From Centropus unirufus (taxonomy: Eukaryota; Chordata; Aves; Cuculiformes; Centropidae), in the NCBI GenBank assembly GCA_013397695.1, contig VYZI01000083.1, positions 124,001-188,000 of the forward strand: 64,000 nucleotides of DNA. Reading direction: 5' to 3'. Below the pieces are notes generated by a model, which saw only the letters and a program-made list of their open reading frames with translations, was not told the origin of the DNA and searched no databases. Each line of letters begins with the position of its first letter. Within the stretch, counting starts at the first letter, position 1. The position numbers were made by a program, and so were the translations under genes. Positions 28,801 through 40,800 of the stretch are shown piece by piece.

Positions 28801-31800
28801 GTCTGACAAAGAACCTTCTCTGCATGCCCTTGGGCCCCGTGACAGCCAGTAACTGAACCTCACTCCTGCAGCTGAGCCGGAGCCCTTAGCTGAGAATCTG
28901 CATCCTGCCTGCTTTGCCCAGCTTTATTCTGTTAAACTAAGAAACACAGCAAGTGCTGTCTGGGAGATGGGACAGGTTCTTCCAACGTGTCTTTAGGAAC
29001 CACTGAAGTTCCTGGACCATGAATGCACGTTACAGCACTCTAGGGTGAGCACATGTCTCAGAAGGGTCAGTTTGGATGGCGCAAGGGCATGTATTTTCAC
29101 AAATCACTATTTGCACTGCCTTTATAAAATAATTTTCTCAGGTGAAGAATTTTCATTTGGGGTACATATGGTAATAGGGTTGCTCTGACCCGAGGAAGAG
29201 CGTGGTCTACAAGTTAGACATTCTTCCTCCTCTGCAAATGCTCTCTAGAATAGCCTTACAGCAGAGAGGCCAGCCCACTTATAAATGCTGTGAGCTGTTA
29301 AGTTGAACTCTCAGGAATTTTATTTGTCATAATACAAACTGGATTGAACTGCATTATTATAGAGCTAGAATGTGGATAATAAGTCTCCTGCAAGACGACT
29401 CACTTGGCTGCAGATCCGACATGTACTTTGCAGAATAAAGATGAAAGGAAAAAAATGTTATGCCAAATCACACTTCTATTTTCATCCTATCAAATAATAC
29501 TAAACAATTTTATTAAGCTTTAACATTTAACTGGAGGCTACTGCTCCTGTGAAAGCTTTTTTAAACTTCTCATGTGTTTTTATTGCAAAACCTACCCCAC
29601 TGGCGAGGGATTCTAAATACTGCAAACGATACACATTCCCCAATTATAGATATCTATGAGGTGTAGGTAAGGGTTTTTTCCCTTCAGTAATTTAAGCAAC
29701 ATTCAACAATGCAGGATCTGCTGTGTTCAGGGCTGCGTTATTTATTATTTAACAATAACTAAGCAGCAAAAATGTCAATGAAATCCAAATAAATAAGTTT
29801 TTATGAGAAAATACACATATTGCTGAAGATCTGTTTGCAGTAGTAATAATGAACCAAATCCTACTGCAACAACAGATGCCAGGAACTGAGAGAAGGCTGA
29901 AAGAAGGAATATTTAAATATACTACATGGTCTCTTTGCTTTTATTTTCATCTTCATCTGTAATTTTCAAAGCAACATAAAACAAAGGCCTGCCAGCAATT
30001 CTTTATCCAAATAAGCTGGTTTGCAATAAGCTAAGGCTTTCCGGAGCTTGGACCCCAACTTCTTCCTGTGATGTGTACATACTTAATTTCTTAATTAGGT
30101 CAGATTCAAAAGAAATGGAAACTTCTACATCAATTGTTTGGGTTTTTTTTCCGGAATGCAGTGCAAGCTGTTGTAAAAATTCCCACTGCAGGTACTGAGA
30201 AACCAAACCAGTTGCATGCATTAATACAGGAGCTTTTATTATTCAGGTAGGCAGACAATATATGGGTTTGTAGTTGCATTTATTGTCGTTCCAGTATGAT
30301 CTGAGAGACAGATGAATACCGGTGGTTGTGCCTGTTGAGTTGTGTGGTCATCACTAGAGGTTTCTGTGGTGACTCAAGTGGTCTAGGTTTCTGACTCTCA
30401 GGGAGCCTGGACGTAGCCTGGAGGCACAGGTTAGCAGCATTCCCAGGAGAGGATGGGAGCAGCGCTCTGCAGGTATGGGTCCAGACTGGCCTGGGGAGCC
30501 TGTGCTCAAGGCAATCACTTCCTTTGAAATGCAGGCATTCCCCAAACTATTTTCTTGAAAGAAACACCTGAAGTGTGCACGAAGAGAGAAGGATGAAACC
30601 CAAACAAGAAACTATTCTCCTCATTCCCAATTGGCTTTTGTGCCATAATGTCATCCTTGCACTCCTGAAGGTTTTCTGTTTCTGTCTCATTTTACAGAAT
30701 GTTCCTATGCATCTGTTTGTCTGTCAGGTTTTTTGAGAGTTCAGCTGAGCCTGGATCAGAGTTTGCACTCCTGAACACTATTAAAAAATGGGCAAGAGAC
30801 AAGAAAGACAGGGCTTGTATTTACCCTGGAATGTCACACAAAAAATATAAAGACATATATGTATAGATATTTATGTGTATTATTTGTGTGTAATTATGGG
30901 AATGTGTCATGCCAAGGAAGCCGAAGGGCAGTGAGTCTGCAACCGAACTAGTTTGTGGGATTAAAAATAACAATTATAGTGGCCAAAGATTTCCTGAGGA
31001 GGAGGAGAACATTGTGAGATGAATGTGGAATTGAATGTGTAGGACCAGCATTTCCTGAGCACAACTAGTGGGAGTGTAAAGGCATGATAGGACTTCAGAA
31101 TTCATCAGAACTCTTTCTGGATTGCTCAGGCATTAATGTGATTTGAAATCACAGAATCTCTAGGTTGGAAAAGATCTTTTATGGGAATTATGGGAAAGAG
31201 AAACTGAACTGTTACATGGACATCAAAAACATTGTATGGCCAGGAACTGATAAACTAACGGGAACCCACGAAAGTTTAGTCATTAAATGCCCTGAGTTGG
31301 ATGGACCATCTAGTCCAACTCCTGTCCTGGCACAGGACACCCCACCATTCACACCGTGGGGCTGAGGGCTTTGAATGAAGACTTTTGAAATATTGCCGGG
31401 CTTAGGGCTGTGACTGCTTCCCTGGGAGCTGCTCCAGCATTCCACCACCCCCTGAGGGAAGAAACTGCTTCTAATTTCCAACCTCACCCTCCTCTGGCAT
31501 CTTCCTGCCATTCCCTTGGGTCCTGCCATTGGTCATCAGAGAGAAGAGCTCAGCATCTGCTCCTCCTCCTCTCCTTGTGAGGAAGCTGCAGAGAGCCATG
31601 AGGTCTCCCCTCAGTCTCCTCTTCTCCAGGCTGAACAGCCCCAGTGCCTTCAGCTGCACCTCACCTGGTTTCCCCTCTAAACCCTTCACCAGCTTTGTGG
31701 CCCCCTCTGGACACTCTCCAGTAGCTTTAGATCCTTTTTATACTTTTAATGTTATTTTATAATAATTTATTTTTCCATTCTGTCAATGAGTGGATGAAAA

Positions 31801-34800
31801 ATGGACAGATCTGAGAACACAGAGGCAATTTGAGAAAGCACTGTGAAGTTTTTCAGGACAAGATTGGTGAATTCTACCTCAACCATGGTGAAATACTGAA
31901 AAGAGGAATTGTGAAATGTTTGTCAAAATTATAGTTAATTTTGACAGCAATAAGTAATAGATGCAAAGGATGCTTTGAAAGGAGGGAGACATCCACGGGA
32001 CAAGAAGGTGAATTCAGAGCAGGAAGATGCCTAATTAAAACCAGTAAATCAATTCCTCTCTCAAAAGGGGAGGAAAAGGGAAAGGAAGCCAGGTGGAATG
32101 ACTTTACTGTAGCTGTCACTGGGAGAAAACCCAGTTGCAGTTTTAGAGTTTTATATTCATTATTAGCTACTATATGATAAATTTGTACTGATTTCCCCTA
32201 AAGAGACAGTGAGCTAAAGAGAGCTAAGATATGCTTATAAGATACAGATGTTGATTCAATACAATGGATGAAAGAGTTCTCTGTCAGTGAGGAGAGATTA
32301 TCCGGGCAGTGTCCCTGCAGGTTGGACTTTCTGCATGTGCACAGAAAAAAAAAAGGGAGACACAAGACAAAGGAAGATAAATCTGAAACAGCTGAAGCAG
32401 AAATGAGCTCATAGAGGATCTTTCAAAGATACTGTTCCCACCCTCAATGACCTTAGTGGACTTTCTATTTAAACAATAGTCTGTCATAAGCTTTTAGTTA
32501 AGGTTGTGTTTAGAGTGACTTTAGTGATTCTGAAGGGATAAAACCCTTTCTGTTTCCAGGGTAAGTAACCCATGGTAATTCTTCCTCAAGTGGTGCTTTC
32601 CAAACAGGTGTTTGCTCCCTTTCCTTTGAAGCTCCTGGTAGGACCCATTGTCAAGGAGCCCATCCGATAACTGCCTGTTAAGACAATGGTCTTGTTTGAA
32701 ACCCTATTTTAAACAGTTTCCCAGCAGCATCACAAGCTGCATGCTTGGATTTATTCTACTGGAACCAGAGTCAATTCAGAACAGTCAATGGAATTAATCT
32801 GGTGTGAGCAGAGAAATCAGAATCTGGGTGTTACAATATGAAAGGCTACAAATTGGAGAGGGGAAGATTTAGACTAGACGTGAGGAAGGTGTTTCCTTCA
32901 TGATGAAGGTGGTGAAACACTGACCCAGGTTGCCCAGGGAAGTGGTAGCTGCCCCCTCCCCAGGGGTGTTCAAGGCCAGGTTGGATGGGGCCTTGAGCAG
33001 CCTGATCCAGTATGAGGTGTCCCTGCCCATGGCAGGAGGGTTGGAACCGGGTGATCCTTAAGATTCCTTCCAACTCAAACCATTCTATTATTCTAATATT
33101 TATTCAAGAGCATGTGGATTGACAGTGGGTGGAAACTGCAAGTCTCACAGCATAACGCAGCCAGGCCCTGGGCTTCCACACAGACCTCTGCCTGCCCTCA
33201 CTGCTGTGGTCACTGGCTCCCTGCAGACCACTTAACCCCCTTACACGCACCTGAAGGAACCATCAGAGACTCACAAAGCATAGGAGTGACCCAGGCACTG
33301 GAGGTGCCATTTGAAGACTCAGATCAAAGCTACCACATGTGCTGCAATTCCAAGTTTGGACTCCTGCCCTTTCTGTAAATTATGCCCATGCAGAATGGGT
33401 AAAGATGCAAGGAGATGAGGTATGTATGGGAAACAGCGGGCATTCTTTCACCTGGGGTTTTTGTCTATGCTCAGCTTCACTCCGCAAGGGATTTGCAAGT
33501 GTCCATTAGTCCTTCTCAGAGACAAGGAGTCTTTTCTTCAGCTTGTTACATGTCAGGCATTAGCCTGTTTTTCTATACATTGGACAGAACATGGTGAAAG
33601 AGTGTATCTTGTGTAAATGAATCTCTTCTAAATCAGTGTCTTGCAAGTAACTTCATGTACTCATCTTACAATAAAAGACACCTGAAAAGCAGGGAGTCAC
33701 TCATAACCAAGCAATACTGATAGGTTCCTTAAAAAATTGACCTGCAAAATGGAGCATTGTACTGGAAACTTAGGGTAGCCAGGGGAAGAAAAACATTCTC
33801 CAACAAAGGAGCAGTTGCACAATTAGTTTAGAAAATGTATTGGCTTAGCTTTGGAATAAAAATGAGCAGCAAAGGGAGAAGGTTCTTTACTCAGGAGAAT
33901 TAAATTTACCCATTGTTTTGACTTCATGTCCTAAGTGAAAGCCCTAGTTCTTTTTCCTCAGCATAGATCTGGCGGATCCCAGCCCCGGAGTCTGTGGTTT
34001 TGAACTCAAGAAGCTGTAAATTTTATAACTCTGCGCCCTGCAGTCAGAGCTGCTGAGTGTTGTGTCTGAAGTCAGGTGGTTGGTGTGTCAAAGGTAGACA
34101 TTAAACAGTTCTACTGAGGAACTGGAAATGTTTAAGGAGGTTGTTTGCCAGCTGTAAATTTGGGAGCAAATGCCAGTTGGCTGAAGAGATGCTGGACTGC
34201 ATCCAGTTAAGTAGACAAGCACTGGAGGTCTTTCCAAATTTGTAGGTCTGATAACTTGGCTGTGTGTGCAGACTCCAGTTATTGGGTTCTTAAGGAAGGG
34301 CTTCATAATTAATGTTTGAAAATACGATAGAAGACTTTTTATAGGCTCATTACTTTGGCAAAATTGCAACCTTGCAATAGTGCTGCATTCCTGATGAAAA
34401 GTTGGTTGAACATTAGATTGTGTACACTATTTCTCAGCGGAGTGCCAGGGACTTTAAAGTATATGTTTTATGTTCCACAATATGTTGTCTCCAACACTTT
34501 TCCAGAGTTTGCTTGTGCCCTTCTACATAGTTGTGATGACAGAGGAGGAAAGAGACCTGCCTATGCCGCTCTGTAAGCATTCCATCTCGCAGTCTGCTGG
34601 CTGGGAAGGGGCTTTGGCTTTGGCTGCCAGCTGGGGAATGGAGAGGAAGGTCAATTCAGTCAATGCCTGTTGGAATTGTGTCTGCTTTCCAAGAAGCAGG
34701 GGTAGCCCAAGGCCTTCAGATTTGTATGGCCCACGTTGCCTGGTGTGCAGGGTTCACCCCACAGGTGCTCGCTCTGCTGGAGGCAGGGGTTGATCACATC

Positions 34801-37800
34801 ATTGTACGGTTGCTCCGTGACGTGATACAAACATGCCTTGTTCTGACTTGTCTGCAATCACTTCCTCTTCATTCCCTTCCCTCTGTCAAAGCACCAGGAG
34901 GAGATTGCTCTAACAGGAGTAAAACTGGTAGCCGCTTTTATCTTCTGTTCCATGCCTCTTACTATTGCAAAGTCAAGAGGACTTTCAGAAGACAAACATT
35001 CAGTCTAATACATCAAGGTATTTTTATTAGAAAAAATTTAAGCTGTACTGTTTTTTGGCCACTAACAGAGCCCAGTTTTACGACAGCTGTCATAATCAAA
35101 TGGAATGACGGCTAACCCTTCCTCAAGGTCTTGAGGTGTGGATAAAACCTCCTCTTCTTTTGACACATGGCTTACTAAAAGGACAGATAGAATTTCAGCC
35201 TCTGCGCTTGAAGGAACATAGAGCACCTACTGAAATGGGAGAAGGTGCATCCTCACAGGACCATGAAAGAGAAAGCCTGGCTTTGACTGCTCATACATTA
35301 ACCAGATCCTTTCCGACACAAGAATAAAATGAAGCTATTCTTTCAAATTGCTTGAGATGCTGGGAGCTTTGCTGATACCTTGGACTCTTAGGACCTTCCA
35401 AGTGAGTAAAAGTACATTTCTGTTTTGAGGTCTTGACTTTGAGGAGAACCAAGAATTGGTTTAAATAAAGAACAGTTTTCCAGGGCTCTGTTTTTATAAG
35501 GGCTAACACACCTTATTTTTCTCTGAAGCACATCTTCTGAACCTTCATACGTTCAATATTTGACTCCATTTGTCCTTAAGAGAAGACAAGTAGAGTGAAC
35601 ACACATCACTGCAATCTAGAAACTCCAATGCTCACAAGCGTGAGGTTCAAGATTCAAAGTGCCTGTGGGTCGGCTGTTTTAAGAACTGGACTTCTTGCTG
35701 TCAGCAGTCGGACAGAATGTTCATAGGAAAGACGGTGTCCTTCCTCTGAAGGGGCTGTTAATCTTACCAAACATTTATACCAGGCAATGATGAACAGTCA
35801 AAGGAAAAAGAAAGGTCCTGAAAACAGTTACACTGTTTAGGTTTGAATAGGGCATAGGAATGGGGCACCGAACCAGGCACTGATGAACAGGTATAAAGCG
35901 AGGCATGGGAGCTCCATAGTGTGCTCCTTAGTGAGCATCACATGCTGCTCTGAGCATGCAGAGGCCTTCTGGAAAGACAGTGTAAGATCCAAAGAGCATC
36001 TGTGCAGGGCAGGGTGAAGTTGCACAGCAGTCTCCATTCTTATGTTTTCTATTGTTGAATATTTCTATTGTTTGCTTTTAATCTTGTTCTTGTAAAATGG
36101 TTGTGATATAGGTACACCCATATTTGACTCAAAGTTGATACAGAAATATTGTTTCTGTCAACAATATTGAGTAGAACCAGAGAGGTCGATAATCACACCC
36201 AGATCTAGTTCTTCCCTAATCCCACAGGCATTCTAAGGTGCTCAGCAGTTAAGTTTGGATGGGCGAGATGGAAGCTTTTGCATGGGATACATTAATTTAC
36301 CTGGGCTTGGATCTTCTGGATCTGAAGCTTCTAATCTGAAGCTTCCAATGGGAGGGCACATGCTCTCCAATTCATTTGGAAGTCTCTTGCCTTTTGCAGT
36401 TCCAATTCCTGTATCCTCAGTTTGGATCCTTATTCAGGTTCACTGGCTGAAACAAAACCTTTGCCTACCAAGAATGGAAAATACTACATCTGTTTTTCCT
36501 TCTTCTAGAAATGTAAACAGCATGCAGTCCAGATCCTTCATGTGTTCAACTTTACTGAGGTGGAGGTCATGTAAATTTGGTCTGAATTTTCACTGTATAT
36601 GGGTAATCTCTCTTTTCCATAGGTACATTTTCAGAATACTTTCAAACCCTTGGCTATATTTCAAACTGTTATTATATTTCTTGCTCTTAAATGGTATAAA
36701 TGGAGTTCTAATGCTATTTTATGAAAGCAATCTATACAGAGATCAGTTCTACCTACATGGATTGCTTAAGCACTCGAGTTAGACATTATGTGAACTGATA
36801 TTTTATTAATATTTTGAATGGCAATCATAAACATAGTCTGGAATTATACTTAAAGTTCTAGTGCTTATCAGAAGGCATATTTAAGAACTGAGTTTAATTG
36901 CACCTGCTCTTTATGTTGCGATGACCAGATCCACATTGGTGAAGAATTAAGGCTCAGTAGAGCTCTGTAACTGTAAACTCCCGCACTTTTGCTATTAAGT
37001 ATAAAAATAAATGCACTTTGCAGCCAAAAATAGCTTTTAAAATAAATCTCATGTAGAAATTTCTCCCTGAATTTAGGTATTTGTCAGACATTCATGCATC
37101 TTGCATTGATTACAATTCAGGTTTGAAATGAGTGCAGTGAATTTCAGGGAGCCACCTACATGAGAGCTGCAATGTAATTCACCGCTAAAATCGTACAGCC
37201 CCAAGGGTGAGGCTTCCTGAGTTCAATGACAGAAGTTGTTGTTATAGTTGGTTGTCATGCTTTCTATAGATTTTCTAACATGTTATGCTAAATTAATGAA
37301 TAAAGGTTCTTTCTAACACACTTGCCCTTGTAGAAACCCAGGGATGGGCCCTCTCCTGGACTGAAGCTTTACCAGCTTCAATCATCATGAGAAAAAATAT
37401 CAGCTGAGGGTCCTCCAAGCAGCCTTTTGCCACCAGCCCCAATAGAAAAACAAGGGAAAACCGAGCATTTTCCAAGGGAAACCCAAGTCTATTTGATACT
37501 CTCAGCCTCCAGCCCTGAGGAAGCCATCTCTCCCCAGTGCTGCTGCCAGTTCCAACACAGCTGTAGCACTGCTGTGCTCGGGCTTCAAGCCCTGCTTACC
37601 TAGTGGGAAAAGGCTTGTTCATGTACAGAAGGCACTGTGGAAGGATCAGCCTGGACTTTGCTTACGGATGATCTGCTGGTGGCATTTCTGCTTCACCAGT
37701 GCAGTCAAATGCCTTCTGGTTTAAAGGAGCGTTGTGCTGATCTGTGTGTTTCTACACCCTTTGGTTCTGCTGGTGTTGTCCGAGTGAGTGCTTTGCTGTT

Positions 37801-40800
37801 TGGGAATTACTTTGATGGGTTTTAGTTTATCCAAAAACTGAAGTCTCCTGCCAATCCTATCACAATCAGGGTGTGTGTACATATATTGGGTGTGTATCAC
37901 GTTCAGTTCATCTTCCTTCAGAATGACAGAATCCTTTTCTCTCTCCTTCTTTTTTCAAACACACCCCATGGCCCCCCTCCAACCCCTGTAGATCCTATTA
38001 CAAGGCAAAAATCCTGGGATTGCTTGGGAATACACGTTTGCCAAAACCAGCCATGAAAATAAGACATCTGCCAAGAAACGCAGCTACTCATGGGTGACAG
38101 TGCAGTCGGAGTGTTCGGCTACCTGTGCTGGTGGTAGGTAATGGTCTGATTGCCGCTCCTCTCTTGCAGGTTTTTCATCACCTCAAACATTTCAGGTGCC
38201 TTGGACTTTGTAAACATGTCAATGTGTATAGGGGGTTGCACTGAACACCCAGTCCTTGGTTTTTTATCTGACAGCTTCTAGCATAGGTGAAAGAGCTCCT
38301 TGCTTCCTTTGTAGTAAAAAACCTTCATGCCAGTCTCAGTGAAGTCCCTTATGGTGACTCAGTCTTTTTTCTTTAGGTCAATCCCAATGCATAGAATATC
38401 TTCTGTTGAAGTAGTGTGGGGATTAAATGTGTGCTTTGATGTTGTTGTGATTTGGGAACATGGAAAGGTACCAAACAATGAGTAAAATTTGACTTATCTG
38501 TACAAGTGAGGACTGAAATATCACCACGACCTTTTACTGACCATTGCACCCTGATCCTGCTCACTGTTTAGTTATAAATCCATGAGTTCTGCCAGGGCAA
38601 AGTCTGAAATTCTATATAAGCTAAGGCTTTCTTATTACCCTGTCCCTATAGGTGTTTGCTTTGTGCAGAACATTTACTTGTTTTTCTAAATCCTGGATGT
38701 TCCGACAGTGAAAGTCATTATGTGATGTAATGGAGGCAGAGAAGTGCCATGTGAGAAGTCCTACAAAAAGAGTTGAGGATTAAAACGTTAGTGCCCTTTA
38801 AACTGGGATGGGGTCACATAAATAAGACTACATGGTTTAGTTATCTCTAATACCAAAGGATTAGACTGGGTGGCCAAGAAAATGTAATGCGAGGCTTCTG
38901 TGTTGGCAAAAAAAGTCCAGGTGAAATTCAGGGATATCTTGCTAGTGTGTGGTCAGATTTCATAGCATCTCAGTCTATGGAAGAAAAACCCACCAGGGGC
39001 AGTGTGGACATAAAATATGACAACTGTATTTTTCTTCCTTCCCTTTAAAACAAATGAAGGTTGCAGCATGGATATAAAGGTGATGGAAACAGCTGTGTTT
39101 CCAGATCAGGCTTGCTGAGCCCAATCAACCATGTGTGAGGTGAACGCTGCACCTCAATTGAAGGATAAAGTTATAAAATCACTTCAACTCTTAGAGTATT
39201 TATAGTCTTTTCTGTCATCTGCCCTGATGTTGGCACCAGGCAGAGCTGGGGTCAAGGAACCTGCAGCGTTCTGCAGGCTGTGAAGATACACAGCAAAAAG
39301 CTGTGGAGTGTTTTGGTGCCCTTTGCACGGGTGTGAGGAGAGCTCCCAGCCATCACTGCTGACTTTTGCAGGGGATGAGGATTTGAAGAACTACTGGGTT
39401 TTGCTGAGGGAACACTCTGCAAATACGCTGTGTGTAACTAAAATGTTTCATCTGACTTCAATAGTACCTGTATTACAGAGAGGAAATTAAGGATAGAAAC
39501 AAGTTGCCAAATGAAATCCCTTTTTATTTAGCTCAAGTCAGTGGAATTGTACCAAGAATGAGCTTGGACTTGTTTAGTTTAAAGTCTTCCCTACTGCTTT
39601 TTCTCTTATATTTTGAATAAACATTTGTTTTACTGTATTTTTTCTAATACTTCCACAGGACACATTACAGCAAAAGCCATTTGCTTAGAAGATCATCGGA
39701 CACAAGTCAATTCCTCCTTCTGTGGCCCAAGACTGAAGCCTTTAACTGAGACAAAGCCATGCAATACTAATCCCTGCCCTGCATAGTAAGTTCTTTTTAT
39801 TATTGTACTTTTCTGCTGTGCCTTACGACTGCATTTGCCATGAAGAACTCCGCTCTGAATGGTAGAGCCTGCTAGATAGCCCACTTTTATCCCGTAGCAC
39901 CTGACTGGTTGCTGGAATACCAGCAACAGAGCTCCTGTTCCTGATGTTGCTGAGCAGGACCCGGGGGTTGCCTTTAGCCCTGTCACTGAGCTGGGGGTGG
40001 ATGCGTGACACAGAGTAAATCTCAGTTACTCAGCTCCCCCCCCGGCCTCCTTTCCTCACCTTGAATCAATAAGAGCATTTCCTGAGGAAAGTGCTACTCC
40101 CGTGTGGAAGCCCTGCCCCAGGACTGGGATTCCACACATTAGAGTAGGTTAAAAGGATCTTGTGAAGTGCAGTTTTGGACAAAAGTCCCATGGAGGACTA
40201 CGAAGAGGACTATCTAAACTGAACAAATGCTCAGCAATGCTCCTGGTATCCCCAAAGATAAATGGGAAGATGCTGATTCCTTACTTTCCAGAAGACATGA
40301 GAAAGGTGAGATGCAAAGGCAGACACTGCCAGGTAGATGAGGATTTAGAATCCAGCTGGTCTAAATCAATAAAGCTCCCTTAAAAACAAGGGAGTTACAC
40401 TGATTTATAGGAGCTGTGGTAGGGGTCCTTTGGAAAACGTTTTGTTCTCATATAGTTAAAAGCAGCATTATGTGGCTTAGGATATGAATTAGTAGATTTA
40501 AGGACACATTGACCTCCTGTCTTCTGCTGTTGTTTGCACTTTCGGACTCCTGAGTTTGCAAGCTTAGCATTATTTTGTCTTTATACTAAAGACCAGAAAA
40601 GCTGTGATATGTTGGACAAGTAATTTTGAGTTCCAGGTCTGGAGTTTTCTAAAGCAATAATAAGAAAAAAATGAGTGTTTCAGTGAGAGTGTAAGGATAG
40701 GAAAAGGGGGGATGCTCTGAAGCAGAAAGAGGGGAGATTGAGATGAGATCTTAGGACAAAATGTTCTCCTGTCAGGGTGAGGCCCAGGTTTCCCAGAGAA

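Larger units (their letters stand above)
27536..37991 (+). other. Largest visible ADAMTS18 intron (10.5 kb)
   Basis: This intron splits the spacer. Repeats I can name cover only a small part: plus-strand CR1 at 28268-28590, minus-strand CR1 pieces at 31147-31181 and 31286-31740, and plus-strand CR1 at 32841-33096. The stretches 28.6-31.1 kb and 33.1-38.0 kb show no repeat I recognise. The longest open frame inside (36255-36782, 175 codons) has no recognisable similarity. The intron ends with a pyrimidine-rich tract and TAG at 37989-37991. Confidence 0.85.

Noticed and set aside
36255..36782. 175-codon open frame in the large intron
   Set aside because: It is the longest non-exonic frame but has no family motif, is low in cysteine pattern or repeats, and sits inside an intron with no splice context. 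Chance frames of this size are expected in 64 kb.
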